From the NCBI RefSeq assembly GCF_014646115.1, contig NZ_BMMV01000001.1:174084-238083 (forward strand): a stretch of DNA of 64,000 nucleotides. Reading direction: 5' to 3'. The position numbers and the translations under genes were made by a program. The DNA comes from Streptomyces camponoticapitis. GTDB lineage: Bacteria > Actinomycetota > Actinomycetes > Streptomycetales > Streptomycetaceae. This document shows, one piece after another, positions 16,453 through 28,219 of this stretch (its first letter is position 1; each line of letters begins with the position of its first letter). The notes under the pieces are model-generated. The model did not search any database. It worked only from the letters and a program-made list of their open reading frames with translations, and had not been told where the DNA came from.

Positions 16453-16490
16453 GCGAGAGCCCCGCACGGTGGTCCGTGCGGGGCTCTCGC
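16453..16490. terminator. terminator between conservon 2 and accE
   Basis: A perfect 17-bp inverted repeat (GCGAGAGCCCCGCACGG and complement) with TGGT loop lies 30 nt beyond the accE stop. It is suited to stop transcription from the accB-accE side. Confidence 0.8.
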
Positions 16491-16520
16491 GGCGTTGTAC
16501 GGGCGCTGGAGGGCTTGGGA

Positions 16521-16733
16521 TCAGCCCTGCCAGCTGTGCGGCGCCCGGAAGCCCGGCGTGCGCTCCAGACGGCGCCAGCCGGCCGTGGAGCGGCCGCGGC
16601 GGCCCGGGGCGGCGCCCGCGTCGGCGCGGCTCGCGGCGCGCGCCATCAGGACGGCGGTGATCGCGGCGAGCTCCTCGGGGCCGGCCTGGCCCCTCTCGAC
16701 GCGGAGCAGGGAGTTGTCGGCGGAATCGTTCAT
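16521..16733 (-). CDS. accE: acyl-CoA carboxylase epsilon subunit
   Basis: This 70-residue protein starts MNDSADNSLLRVERGQAGPEELAAITAVL and ends in the RTPGFRAPHSWQ signature typical of actinobacterial carboxylase epsilon subunits. Epsilon binds the beta subunit and stimulates acetyl-/propionyl-CoA carboxylase, supplying malonyl- or methylmalonyl-CoA for fatty acids and polyketides. It lies 80 nt downstream of the beta subunit gene on the same strand, the expected operon. The ATG at 16733 is chosen because the longer open frame is a shadow of accB. Confidence 0.93.
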   Translation of the reverse strand: MNDSADNSLLRVERGQAGPEELAAITAVLMARAASRADAGAAPGRRGRSTAGWRRLERTPGFRAPHSWQG

Positions 16734-16813
16734 CGGGCTCGTGTCTCCAGGTTCTTCGGCAGCTGGGCCTTGGCGGGCGGGCGGCGACGTGGGCGCCTCC
16801 GTCGGGCGAGGGC

Positions 16814-18397
16814 TCACTGCGGGGGGTTGCCGTGCTTGCGGGACGGCAGGTCGGCGTGCTTCGTACGGAGCATCGCGAGGGCCGAGACGAGGACCTCGCG
16901 CGTCTCGGCCGGGTCGATGACGTCGTCGACCAGACCGCGCTCCGCGGCGTAGTAGGGGTGCATCAGCTCGGCCTTGTACTCCTTCACCATGCGTACGCGC
17001 ATGGCCTCGGGGTCCTCGGCCTCGGCGATCTGCTTGCGGAAGATGACGTTGGCCGCGCCTTCCGCGCCCATCACCGCGATCTCGTTGGTCGGCCAGGCGA
17101 AGGTGAGGTCGGCGCCGATGGACTGCGAATCCATGACGATGTAAGCACCGCCGTACGCCTTGCGCAGGATGAGCGAGATCCGCGGGACGGTGGCGTTGCA
17201 GTACGCGTAGAGCAGCTTCGCCCCGTGGCGGATGATGCCGCCGTGCTCCTGGTCGACGCCGGGCAGGAAGCCGGGTACGTCCAGCAGGGTAACGATCGGG
17301 ATGTTGAAGGCGTCGCACATCTGCACGAAGCGCGCGGCCTTCTCGGACGCCTCGATGTCCAGGACGCCCGCGAGGGACTGCGGCTGGTTGGCGACGATGC
17401 CGACGACCTGGCCGTTCATCCGGGCCAGCGCGCAGATGATGTTGGTGGCCCAGCGCTCGTGGATCTCCAGGAAGTCGCCGTCGTCGACGAGCTCCTCGAT
17501 GACCTTGCGCATGTCGTACGGGCGGTTGCCGTCGGCCGGGACCAGGTCGAGCAGCACCTCGGAGCGGCGGTCGGCCGGGTCCTCGGACTCGGTGACCGGC
17601 GGGTTCTCGCGGTTGTTGGACGGGAGCATCGCCAGCAGGTAGCGGACCTCGGCGATGCACGTCTCCTCGTCGTCGTACGCGAAGTGCGCGACGCCCGAGG
17701 TCTCGGCGTGCACGTCCGCGCCGCCGAGCCCGTTCTGGGTGATCTCCTCGCCCGTGACCGCCTTGACGACGTCGGGTCCGGTGATGAACATCTGCGACGT
17801 CTCGCGGACCATGAAGACGAAGTCCGTGAGCGCGGGGCTGTAGGCGGCGCCGCCGGCGCACGGGCCGAGCATCACGCTGATCTGCGGGATGACACCCGAC
17901 GCCTTGGTGTTGCGCTGGAAGATGCCGCCGTAGCCGGCGAGCGCGGAGACGCCCTCCTGGATACGGGCGCCGGCGCCGTCGTTCAGTGAGACCAGCGGGG
18001 CACCGGCCGAGATGGCCATGTCCATGATCTTGTGAATCTTGGTGGCGTGGGCCTCGCCCAGGGCGCCGCCGAAGATACGGAAGTCGTGCGCGTACACGAA
18101 GACCGTGCGGCCCTCGACGGTCCCCCAGCCGGTGATCACCCCGTCCGTGTACGGCTTCTTGGCCTCCAGGCCGAAGCCGGTGGCCCGGTGCCGGCGCAGC
18201 TGCTCGACCTCCCGGAACGAGCCCTCGTCGAGCAGCAGTGCGATCCGCTCACGAGCGGTCAGCTTGCCCTTGGCGTGCTGTGCCTCGGTCGCGCGGTCGC
18301 TCGGCCCGTTCAGCGCCTGCCCCCGCAGCGAGTGCAATTCGGCCACGCGCCCACGGGCGTCGACTGGCTCACTCGGCGTCTGGTCCACAACGGTCAT
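16814..18397 (-). CDS. accB: acyl-CoA carboxylase beta subunit (carboxyltransferase)
   Basis: This 527-residue carboxyltransferase transfers CO2 from biotinylated alpha subunit to acetyl- or propionyl-CoA. It has both crotonase-like halves: an N-terminal AKGKLTARERIALLLDEGSF, oxyanion-hole segments around GGAYSPALTDFVFMV and GGAYIVMDSQSIGADLTFAWPTNEIAVMGAEGAANVI, and a closing MLRTKHADLPSRKHGNPPQ. Length and pairing with accE indicate AccB of acetyl-CoA carboxylase more than a propionyl-specific PccB. The specificity residue was not mapped. The biotin-carrying alpha subunit is not in the window. Confidence 0.93.
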   Translation of the reverse strand: MTVVDQTPSEPVDARGRVAELHSLRGQALNGPSDRATEAQHAKGKLTARERIALLLDEGSFREVEQLRRHRATGFGLEAKKPYTDGVITGWGTVEGRTVFVYAHDFRIFGGALGEAHATKIHKIMDMAISAGAPLVSLNDGAGARIQEGVSALAGYGGIFQRNTKASGVIPQISVMLGPCAGGAAYSPALTDFVFMVRETSQMFITGPDVVKAVTGEEITQNGLGGADVHAETSGVAHFAYDDEETCIAEVRYLLAMLPSNNRENPPVTESEDPADRRSEVLLDLVPADGNRPYDMRKVIEELVDDGDFLEIHERWATNIICALARMNGQVVGIVANQPQSLAGVLDIEASEKAARFVQMCDAFNIPIVTLLDVPGFLPGVDQEHGGIIRHGAKLLYAYCNATVPRISLILRKAYGGAYIVMDSQSIGADLTFAWPTNEIAVMGAEGAANVIFRKQIAEAEDPEAMRVRMVKEYKAELMHPYYAAERGLVDDVIDPAETREVLVSALAMLRTKHADLPSRKHGNPPQ

Positions 18398-18763
18398 GTG
18401 CTGACCCTACGAACAACGGAGCAGAAAAGCCGCCGTCGACTCCACACAGTCTCCTGCCCGGATTCCTGGTGGGGCTGGACAGAACCGGGGTGGGAGGGGG
18501 CCGAGTCGACAGCCCGGGGCACCTAGCACTTGTGAGTTTCCTCCAGATGTCAGCCGGAAGTCGGCCGACGGCCGACCGGGGGTCACATGTCGGTCACCGT
18601 ACGCCGGGCGTCAGGTTGTGAAGACTCCCAGACGATTGAGAGCGCTCTCAGTCGTATCTCTTGACGCGTCCCGGACACGTGGCAAGAGTGGGGCGCAGAC
18701 GCACGGCGCGCCCCCCACGTACCGCGCCGGACCGCGTTCCCCCCACGTCTCAGGAGAACATCC
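18398..18763. promoter_or_regulatory. divergent promoter region between accB and the GH64 gene
   Basis: This 366-nt non-coding gap must contain both promoters. The clearest element is the palindrome at 18637-18650, annotated separately. CAGGAG at 18751-18756 is the GH64 binding site. No other gene is supported, and open frames here lack binding sites and codon bias. Confidence 0.5.
18637..18650. promoter_or_regulatory. LacI-type operator palindrome upstream of GH64
   Basis: TGAGAGCGCTCTCA is a perfect 14-bp palindrome 114 nt upstream of the GH64 start. It differs from the known CebR operator TGGGAGCGCTCCCA by one symmetric change per half. This suggests control by a CebR/BglR-like LacI regulator encoded elsewhere. 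The LacI gene in this window is associated with a different palindrome. Confidence 0.65.
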
Positions 18764-19990
18764 GTGATATCCCGCAGACTGTTTCTGACCGGCACGGCCG
18801 CAGCGGCCACGGCGCTCACCTACCCCGTCTGGGGAAGCGCTCTCAGCCCCCGCGCGTCGGCCGCCGCCGACACCTGTGAACTCGCCCTGGTGAACAAGTC
18901 GTTGCCCGGTTCGGTCAACGCGTACGTCACCGGTCACGAGCAGGGCACCGACCGCTGGGTGCTGCTCCGCGCGGACGGCAGCGTGTACAAGCCGGAGTCG
19001 CCCGCCGAGGCCAACACCCCGCTGCCGGTCGACTGCGCCATCCCGCTGGGCCCCGCGGGCGGCGCCGCCGTCACGCTGACGCTGCCCCAGATGTTCGGCG
19101 CCCGGGTCTACTTCGTACGCGACGACACGCTGGACTTCTTTCTGAACCCGGGCCCCTCCCTGGTCGAGCCGGCGTTCGCGAGCGAGAACGACCCCAACTA
19201 CGGCCGCACATGGTCGTTCGCCGAATTCACCTTCAACCCTCAGCAGTTGTACTCCAACATCAGCTACGTCGACCTGGTCACCGCGCTGCCCATCGGGATC
19301 ACCCTGGAGGGCGACGCCACGCACGAGGTCGCCCCGCTGCCCGAGGGCGCCCTCCAGAAGATCGCCGACGGCCTGACCGCGCAGGCGGCCGCCGACGGGC
19401 AGCCGTGGGACAAGCTGATCACGCGCGGCGCCGACGGCCAGGTCCTGCGGGTGATCGCGCCGCAGAACGCGATGGCGCCGTACTTCGACAGGCCGGAGGA
19501 GATGCCCTTCAGGGACGTCTTCGACGGCTACATCGACCAGGTGTGGCAGAAGTACGCCGCGGAGGACCTCAAGATCGACCTCCAGGGCGGCCGCGGCGTG
19601 CTGGCCGGCCGGGTCAGCGGCGACACGCTCACCTTCGCCAGCGGCCACACCTTCGCCAAGCCGTCGTCGAAGGACATCTTCACCTGCAACCACGGCCCCT
19701 TCACCAACAACCCGGGCGACTCGGACGACAAGAAGGGCCTCCTCGCGCGGCTGGCGGCCGGATTCAACCGCTCGACCCTGCTCACCCATCCGGACCAGCC
19801 GAACGGGGCCACGGTGGCGGACTACTACAAGGACCCGTCCACCAACCACTGGGCGCGGGTGCTGCACGCCAACACTCCGATCGGGTACGCGTTCCCGTAC
19901 GACGACGTCCGGCCGGACGGTGAGCCCGACGTCTCCGGCGCGGCGCACGACGGAAACCCGGTGCGCTTCACGGTGTCGGTCGGTTCCTGA
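18764..19990 (+). CDS. secreted GH64 beta-1,3-glucanase
   Basis: This 408-residue secreted enzyme has a twin-arginine signal (SRRLFLTGTAAAATALTYP) with a cleavage site near ASAAAD. The mature part matches glycoside hydrolase family 64 from start to end (CELALVNKS, TLPQMFGARVYFV, SFAEFTFNPQQLYSNISYVDLVTALPIG, ATVADYYKD, HWARVLHANTPIGYAFPYDDV). GH64 enzymes cut beta-1,3-glucan to laminaripentaose with inversion, and FTFN...ISYVD probably spans catalytic acids. There is no appended carbohydrate-binding module. The start is GTG 18764, eight bases after CAGGAG. A LacI-type palindrome lies upstream. Confidence 0.9.
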   Translation: MISRRLFLTGTAAAATALTYPVWGSALSPRASAAADTCELALVNKSLPGSVNAYVTGHEQGTDRWVLLRADGSVYKPESPAEANTPLPVDCAIPLGPAGGAAVTLTLPQMFGARVYFVRDDTLDFFLNPGPSLVEPAFASENDPNYGRTWSFAEFTFNPQQLYSNISYVDLVTALPIGITLEGDATHEVAPLPEGALQKIADGLTAQAAADGQPWDKLITRGADGQVLRVIAPQNAMAPYFDRPEEMPFRDVFDGYIDQVWQKYAAEDLKIDLQGGRGVLAGRVSGDTLTFASGHTFAKPSSKDIFTCNHGPFTNNPGDSDDKKGLLARLAAGFNRSTLLTHPDQPNGATVADYYKDPSTNHWARVLHANTPIGYAFPYDDVRPDGEPDVSGAAHDGNPVRFTVSVGS

Positions 19991-20007
19991 GGTCACCGAC
20001 GGCGCGT

Positions 20008-20057
20008 GACGGTGCCCCGCCGCCCCTCCGTAAGAGGAGGGGCGGCGGGGCACCGTC
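20008..20057 (+). terminator. terminator of the GH64 gene
   Basis: A perfect 22-bp inverted repeat (left arm 20008-20029, right arm 20036-20057) with GTAAGA loop lies 18 nt after the GH64 stop. It is one of the strongest hairpins in the window. Confidence 0.9.
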
Positions 20058-20105
20058 ATGTGCGGTCGGTCCGTGTCGGCCGATCGAGGGACGCCACAGA
20101 AGATG

Positions 20106-20134
20106 TTGAAATTTGAACGAGATGGGTCTATGAT
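20106..20134 (+). promoter_or_regulatory. predicted housekeeping promoter of the YceI gene
   Basis: TTGAAA at 20106-20111 and TATGAT at 20129-20134 are separated by 17 bp, close to the HrdB/sigma-70 consensus, in an unusually AT-rich patch. The start codon is 49 nt after the -10 element. A nearby TTGAAATTTGAAC and a later TTGAAC form direct repeats that could bind a regulator. Confidence 0.65.
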
Positions 20135-20182
20135 TCCGGTCAGTACTTGAACGCTAAACAAACACCCCCCGGGAGAAACCCC

Positions 20183-20794
20183 ATGTCTCTGTTCAACCGC
20201 AAGTCCGAGACCGACGTAGCCACCGCCCCGGTCAACCCCGACCTGGCCCACCTCACGGGTGACTACACGATCGACCCCTCGCACAGCAGCATCGGCTTCA
20301 CCGTGCGTCACGCGATGGTCACCAACGTCCGCGGCACCTTCAGCAAGCACGAGGGCACGCTGAGCCTGGACGGCTCGAAGCCGGAGAACTCCTCCGCGTC
20401 GATCGACGTCGAGATCGAGAGCATCGACACCGGTGCGCCCGACCGTGACGGCCACCTGCGCAGCGCGGACTTCTTCGACGCCGAGACCTTCCCCAAGATG
20501 ACCTTCCGCTCGACGGGTGCCGAGCAGCTGGGCGGCGACGACTACCGCATCATCGGTGAGCTCACCATCAAGGACGTCACCAAGCCCCTCGCCATCGACC
20601 TCGAGTTCCACGGCAAGGCCACCGACCCGTACGGCAACGAGCGCGTCGGCTTCGAGGGCAGCGCCACGATCTCCCGCTCGGACTGGGGCCTGACCTGGAA
20701 CGCGGCGCTGGAGTCCGGCGGCGTGGTCGTCAGCGACAAGGTCAAGCTGGTCTTCGACATCTCCGCGATCAAGAACCAGCCGCAGGCCGCCTGA
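20183..20794 (+). CDS. YceI family protein
   Basis: This 203-residue YceI-like protein should form an eight-stranded lipocalin-like barrel that binds polyisoprenoid-type lipids. Diagnostic stretches are GDYTIDPSHSSIGFTVRHAMVTNVRGTFSKHEGTL, DRDGHLRSADFFDAETFPKMTFRST and LTIKDVTKPLAIDLEFHG. There is no signal peptide, unlike E. coli YceI, so it is probably cytoplasmic as in many actinobacteria. The ATG at 20183 follows GGGAG. An in-frame start at 20147 has no binding site. It is monocistronic, with its own promoter and a downstream hairpin. Confidence 0.92.
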   Translation: MSLFNRKSETDVATAPVNPDLAHLTGDYTIDPSHSSIGFTVRHAMVTNVRGTFSKHEGTLSLDGSKPENSSASIDVEIESIDTGAPDRDGHLRSADFFDAETFPKMTFRSTGAEQLGGDDYRIIGELTIKDVTKPLAIDLEFHGKATDPYGNERVGFEGSATISRSDWGLTWNAALESGGVVVSDKVKLVFDISAIKNQPQAA

Positions 20795-20808
20795 CCCGCA
20801 CCGGAGCG

Positions 20809-20827
20809 CGGGCGGCGGAGCCGCCCG
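20809..20827. terminator. bidirectional terminator
   Basis: The stem CGGGCGGC/GCCGCCCG with GGA loop lies between the convergent stops of the YceI gene (20794) and the membrane-anchored protein (20837). Confidence 0.6.
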
Positions 20828-20836
20828 GGGGCACCG

Positions 20837-22186
20837 TCAGAATCCTCCGCCCCCGTCGAATCCGCCGCCGCCTCCGAAGTCCCCTCCCCCGCCGAAACCG
20901 CCTCCGTCGAACCCGCCGCCCGAGCCGAAGTCACCGCCCGAGCTGCCGTCATAGCCGGTGTAGTCGCCGCCTCCGTAGTCCGCTGCGTAGGCGGGGGTGG
21001 CCAGGATCGAGCCGAGCATGGTGCCCACCAGCAGGCCGGGGAGCAGGCCGCCGCCGAAGTAGCCGCCGGCCCAGGGGCCGTACGCGGGCCCCGCGTCGTA
21101 GTACGGGCGCGGGCCCTGCTCGGTGTGCACCATCCGGGTCATCGGGTCGTCGCCGTGCTCCAGGCGCTCCGCGTCGGCCGCGCAGACAGGAATCGGACGG
21201 ACGGCCCCGCCGGGCGGCGGTGACCAGTCCATGTCCTTCACCGAGGGGCCGTGCCGGGGGTCGAAGAAGCAAGGGGAACGGCGTTCCGGAAGAGGTTTGC
21301 CCTCCCGCCGCGCGGCGAGCGAGGCGAGCGAGAAACGGCCGTCCGCCAGGGCCTCGGTCACCGGGCGCACATCCTCCGGGCGCTTGGCGGAGTCCATGAG
21401 GGACTTCGCCTTCTCGTACGCGTCCAGCCCCTGCTCGTAGTCCGTGCGCATCGCGTCGTCGGCGCCCTTCTCGCCGGGATGGAAGTCGAGACGGTCGAGT
21501 TCCTCGCCGAAGGCGGTGATGTCCTCGTCCACGACGACGCGGAGCTTCTCGAGGGCTTCCTTGACCCGCGCCTCCTCACGGAGGCGGTTGCGGCGCAGCA
21601 CCGCGTACACACCGGCGCCGCCCAGTACGACGATGCCGCCGAGCGTGATCACCCCCGCGGTGGCGAAGGAGCCGTCGTCCGATGACGTGTTCCAGCCGGC
21701 CGGGGCCTGGCCGCGCGACTGGGCGAGGGCCTGGTCCACGAAGTTGTTGAGCTCCGTCGAGGCCGACACGGAGCGCGAGCCCCGTGCGCCGTCGGTGATC
21801 GAACGGACGGCGTTCGGCGGCAGGACACGCGCGTCCGCGGCGGCGTCGAACCTGTCGCCGAGGCGTACGGCGTACACACCGGACAGACCGGTGTCCGCGC
21901 GGAGCCTGTTCAGGAGTGTGTTGTCAGGGTCGAAATCCGCGGATTGCGGCAGGACGGCCACGAAGACAGGCTTGTCGGCGTCCTTGATCTTCTTCGTCAG
22001 CGCGTCGGCGTCCGCCCCGGAGAGCTGGTCGGAAGCGCGCGGGTCGACATAGACCGGACCCTGCTTGAAGGCCTCGGCCACGACATCGGGGCCGGTGGCT
22101 GCCTGCGCGCCCGGCGCCGCGACGACGGCGACGCCCGTGAAGGCGAGCAGCAACCCGGACAGAGTGGTGAAGAGCCTCGTCCTCAT
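20837..22186 (-). CDS. secreted, membrane-anchored protein with glycine-rich C-terminus, function unknown
   Basis: This 449-residue protein has a Sec signal peptide (RLFTTLSGLLLAFTGVAVVAAPGAQA) and an extracellular domain of about 160 residues (GPVYVDPRASDQL...VFVAVLPQSADFDPDNTLLNRLR). A transmembrane helix follows (GVITLGGIVVLGGAGVYAVL), then a charged coiled-coil-like region (RLREEARVKEALEKLRVVVDEDI). A second hydrophobic patch (GYFGGGLLPGLLVGTMLGSILA) precedes a tail of GGGFDGG repeats. The extracellular part resembles TPM-fold or DUF6676-like actinobacterial proteins, with low certainty. The glycine tail is coded by GGN repeats that may slip. The ATG at 22186 is chosen for the signal peptide. 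The gene is probably unrelated to the glucan genes around it. Confidence 0.75.
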   Translation of the reverse strand: MRTRLFTTLSGLLLAFTGVAVVAAPGAQAATGPDVVAEAFKQGPVYVDPRASDQLSGADADALTKKIKDADKPVFVAVLPQSADFDPDNTLLNRLRADTGLSGVYAVRLGDRFDAAADARVLPPNAVRSITDGARGSRSVSASTELNNFVDQALAQSRGQAPAGWNTSSDDGSFATAGVITLGGIVVLGGAGVYAVLRRNRLREEARVKEALEKLRVVVDEDITAFGEELDRLDFHPGEKGADDAMRTDYEQGLDAYEKAKSLMDSAKRPEDVRPVTEALADGRFSLASLAARREGKPLPERRSPCFFDPRHGPSVKDMDWSPPPGGAVRPIPVCAADAERLEHGDDPMTRMVHTEQGPRPYYDAGPAYGPWAGGYFGGGLLPGLLVGTMLGSILATPAYAADYGGGDYTGYDGSSGGDFGSGGGFDGGGFGGGGDFGGGGGFDGGGGF

Positions 22187-22298
22187 GCATTCGACGGTAC
22201 CGGAGGGCGGAAGATCCGGTGCGGGTGAAATATGACGGAACAAGAACGTCGTAGCACGACAAGGACGGCGGGGCACGGCGAGACCCGCGGGGCACGAC

Positions 22299-22338
22299 GA
22301 GTGACGCACCCGGGCGGGGAGGCCCGGGTGCGTCACTC
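22299..22338. terminator. terminator between GH16 and the membrane-anchored protein gene
   Basis: A perfect 16-bp inverted repeat (GAGTGACGCACCCGGG and complement) with 8-nt loop lies 71 nt past the GH16 stop on the minus strand. It would isolate GH16 from the downstream gene, whose promoter must lie between 22187 and 22298. Confidence 0.75.
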
Positions 22339-22408
22339 ATGGGGGTACGGGGGTCCTGGGAGGGCGCGGCGTCCCCGCACCCTCCCGGGCTTCCGTGCGG
22401 GCACTCGC

Positions 22409-24286
22409 CTACTTCTGCTCGACCCGCACCCAGTCGATCTCCGCCTTCACACCGCCCTGCGCGACCTTGTCGACGCTGGACTGGGGCAGGCCCCAGTAGG
22501 GCGTGGTGACCTGGTTGTGCCCGGCGGGGTAGGCGCCGCCCAGCGCCAGGTTGAGGATCACGTACTGGTTGTGGTCGAAGACCCACTCCCCGCGGGTCGA
22601 CTCCAGCTTCTGCCGCGACGTCGTCTGCACCACCCGGTCGTCGACGCTGAAGATCATCCCCTCCGGCGTCCACTCGACGGCGTAGGTGTGCCACTGGTCG
22701 ACCCTGCCGCCGTTCGGGAACGTCTGCGACTTGCCGATGTTGCCGGCGGCCGAGTAGCCGGGTCCGTGCAGCGCGGTGCTCGTCCAGTCCGCGTAGCCGA
22801 TGTTCTCCATGATGTCCGTCTCGCCCGAGCCCGGCCAGGACACGGACGGGTCGTCGACGTCGCTGCCCAGCAGCCAGAACGCCGGCCAGAAGCCGTCGCC
22901 GACGGGGAGCCTCATACGCGCGCTGACCTTGCCGTACGTGAAGTCGAACTTGGTGTTGGTGTCGACGCGGCCGGAGGTGAAGTCGTACGTGCCGCCGCCC
23001 GGCACCGTGGTGCAGCCCTTGCAGTACTTGGACTCCAGGACGAGCGCCCCGTTCTGGGTCTTGATGTTGTCCGGCGAATCCACGTACGCCTGCGACTCGC
23101 CGTTGACGGAGCCCATCTCCTGGCCGGTGCGCACCACGCGCCACTTGTTGCGGTCGAGGCCGGAGCCGGTGAAGTCGTCGAAGAAGGTCTGGCGGTAGGC
23201 GCCGCCCGGGTTCTGCGGCAGTGCGGGGTACGCCGCCGCGGCGCTGCCGCCGGTGCCCCAGACCTGGAATTCGTAGAGCGAGTAACCGAACTGCGCCGTC
23301 GACGGGGCCGGGTTGTAGAAGGAGCGGCGCTCCTTGCCCAGCATCCGCACGTAGCGGCCGGTCGCCGGGGTCGGCAGATTGATCGTGTCGTGCCGGCCGA
23401 CCGCGTCACCGGGCGACTTGATGTCGGCCCGGCGTTCGGCGATCTGCGCCGCCGAAGGCTGGTACACGGTGCGCCAGTTGCGGTTGTCGTCGGAGACCTG
23501 GAGGTCGAAGTTGACCGCGTAGGCCGCCTCCCAGTACAGGTCCACGGAGTTGATCGTGGAGCGGGCGCCGAGGTCCACGCCGACCCAGCGGTTCTGGTTC
23601 CAGTCGCTGGACCAGCGGGACTGGTCGGCCTTGAGGTCGGCGGGCCAGCCGCCGTCGGTGACGAAGGCCGGTGAGTTGCCCGCGTGCTGGTAGAGGTCGC
23701 CGTACGCGGGGTGGTTCAGCGCCAGGTTGCTGCGCGTCGTGGAGGCGGGGGCCGGTTCGCCGCCGAAGACCTGGAAGGAGAAGAGGGAGTAGCCCCAGGC
23801 GGTGCCGCGCTCGATGCCGCGCATCCGGACGTAGCGTCCGGTGGCCTCCTGCGGGTACGTGTGCGCGGTGACGGTGCCGCCGGTGCCCTCGTTCTCGGTG
23901 TAGAAGTCGGTCCAGTCGGTGCCGTTCCGGGAGATCTCCAGCACGTACTGCTTCCCGTAGGCGGCCTCCCATTCGAGCTTGACCTGGCTGACGCGGATGA
24001 CGCTGCCGAGATCGATCTGGATCCAGGCGTTGTCGGCGAAGTCGCTGGCCCACCGGGTGGTGGGGTTGTTGTCGAAGGCGGCGGCGGCGGGGGTGCCGGC
24101 GTTCTCGGCGCCGGAGGTGGTGACGGCCGCCGGTCTGGCCGCGGCGGCTTCCGCCGCGCGGTCGGTGTTCCACGCCGCGGCGGCCTTGACGGCGGGCGGC
24201 TGCGGCGGTGCGGCGACGGCGAGCGGCGCCGCCAGCGCGAGCAGGGCGAGGGTGGTCGTCGCGAGTAAGGACGTACGTGGGGGCAT
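22409..24286 (-). CDS. secreted GH16 beta-1,3-glucanase with two discoidin-like domains
   Basis: This 625-residue extracellular enzyme has a signal peptide (residues 1-26, ending PLAVAA). Two F5/8 type C (discoidin, CBM32-like) domains follow at about 45-175 and 185-345, each ending in SLFSFQVFG or SLYEFQVWG. The C-terminal GH16 domain (about 365-625) carries the catalytic signature ExDxxE as Glu489-Thr-Asp491-Ile-Met-Glu494, flanked by WPGSG and NIGY, as in laminarinases. The retaining mechanism uses Glu489 as nucleophile and Glu494 as acid/base. The paired binding domains suggest attachment to an insoluble polysaccharide such as fungal wall. Start is ATG 24286. Confidence 0.93.
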   Translation of the reverse strand: MPPRTSLLATTTLALLALAAPLAVAAPPQPPAVKAAAAWNTDRAAEAAAARPAAVTTSGAENAGTPAAAAFDNNPTTRWASDFADNAWIQIDLGSVIRVSQVKLEWEAAYGKQYVLEISRNGTDWTDFYTENEGTGGTVTAHTYPQEATGRYVRMRGIERGTAWGYSLFSFQVFGGEPAPASTTRSNLALNHPAYGDLYQHAGNSPAFVTDGGWPADLKADQSRWSSDWNQNRWVGVDLGARSTINSVDLYWEAAYAVNFDLQVSDDNRNWRTVYQPSAAQIAERRADIKSPGDAVGRHDTINLPTPATGRYVRMLGKERRSFYNPAPSTAQFGYSLYEFQVWGTGGSAAAAYPALPQNPGGAYRQTFFDDFTGSGLDRNKWRVVRTGQEMGSVNGESQAYVDSPDNIKTQNGALVLESKYCKGCTTVPGGGTYDFTSGRVDTNTKFDFTYGKVSARMRLPVGDGFWPAFWLLGSDVDDPSVSWPGSGETDIMENIGYADWTSTALHGPGYSAAGNIGKSQTFPNGGRVDQWHTYAVEWTPEGMIFSVDDRVVQTTSRQKLESTRGEWVFDHNQYVILNLALGGAYPAGHNQVTTPYWGLPQSSVDKVAQGGVKAEIDWVRVEQK

Positions 24287-24443
24287 CGTTGACTCCGTTG
24301 GCGATACGGGTGAGTGGAGCGATGTCCGTACGGGGGTGTTACCGCGAATGGTGCTGCGTGCGGGCCTGCGGGCGGACGGCCCCGCCGCCGCCCTCGGCGA
24401 TCTGGTGGCCGGGGCGGGAGCGGGAGCCGGGGTCCGGTGGGAC

Positions 24444-25853
<1,410 letters not shown>

Positions 25854-25958
25854 GGGTCTCCTGGTTCATGGGTGAGCGCACGGCGCGGGCGAGGGCGCGG
25901 GCGCGTGGAGCACGAGGCGTGGTGTGGCGTGTGGTACGGGGGGGGGACGTCCGTGGTC

Positions 25959-27070
<1,112 letters not shown>

Positions 27071-27074
<4 letters not shown>

Positions 27075-28216
27075 GAGCGGGGCTCCTTGTCGGGCGTACG
27101 GTCGGGCGTGCCGTCGGGTGCCTGTTCCGGGCTCCGCCCCGGGCTCCGTTCCGGTGGGGCCGCCTTGGCGGGGCCGCTGCCGTTCGCACCGCTCTTCACG
27201 CCGGCGCCGGGCCCCTTCGTCAGGGCGACCGGCGCCGTCGTGCCGCCGGACCCGTTCGTACGGTCCGTACGCGCCACCGGCGTGAAGCCGACGCGCATCC
27301 GGATCTTCCGCGACGAGCCGGTCTCGGTGCGCAGCCGCGGGTTCACGAACTCGTCGATGCCGAAGTTGATCAGCGCGAGCGAGGTGCCGAGCAGGGCGAT
27401 GCAGAGCCCGGCGGGTACGAACCACCACCACGCGCCCTGCGCGAGCGCCTGGTTGGACTGCGCCCAGAACAGGACGGTGCCCCAGTTCCAGTTGGAGATG
27501 TCGGCGACGCCGATGAAGGCGAGGGTGATCTCCAGCAGGACGGCGAAGATGACGGTGCCGACGAAGCCGGAGGCGATCACGGCGGTGAGGTTCGGCATGA
27601 TCTCGAAGCCGATGATCCGCCACGTCGGCTCACCGGTGGCTCTCGCCGCCTCGACGTAGTCGCGCCGTCGTAGCGACAGGGTCTGGGCGCGCAGCACACG
27701 CGCGCCCCACGCCCATGACGTGAAGGCGATCACGACGGCGATCAGCAGGTCGCCCGCGTCCGAGACGAAGCTGGCGATGATGATGATCAGCGGCAGCGCC
27801 GGGATGACGAGGAAGATGTTGGACAGCGCCGAGAGGATCTCGTCCAGGACGCCGCCGAGGAATCCGGAGGTGACGCCGACCAGCACGGAGAGCACCGTCG
27901 CGAAGAATCCGGCGACGAAGCCCACCAGGAGGACACCCCGGGTGCCGACGAGGATCTGCGACAGCACGTCCTGACCGGTCTGCGTGGTGCCGAACCAGTG
28001 GTCGCCCGACGGCGGCTGGAGCAGCTTGTCGCTCATCATGTCGGGGTCGTACGGCGCGATCCACGGCCCGATGACGGCGAGCAGCGTGAAGAACCCCAGG
28101 ATGGAGAGCCCGGTGAGGGTCTTGCCACCGCGCAGGAAGCGCAGCCTGGCTCGCTTGGAGGGGGTGGGCGCCGGAGCCGCGTCGAGTACGGCGACCTCTG
28201 TTGCGGGGATGGACAT
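27071..28216 (-). CDS. ABC transporter permease, OppC/DppC-like
   Basis: This 381-residue inner-membrane protein has the OppC layout. A cytoplasmic N-terminus precedes the first helix (LTGLSILGFFTLLAVIGPWIAPY). A periplasmic loop with HWFGTTQTGQDVLSQILVGTR follows, then the binding-protein-dependent transport domain with EAA loop EAARATGEPTWRIIGFEIMPNL. About 90 hydrophilic residues follow the usual end, including a run of RSPGRSPEQAPDGTPDRTPD. This tail is longer than typical. The gene is three bases downstream of the other permease and coupled to the ATPase. Confidence 0.9.
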
Positions 28217-28219
28217 GGC

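Noticed and set aside
20147..20182. Upstream in-frame start for the YceI protein
   Set aside because: It lacks a binding site and lies between the predicted -10 element and the GGAG of the ATG at 20183.
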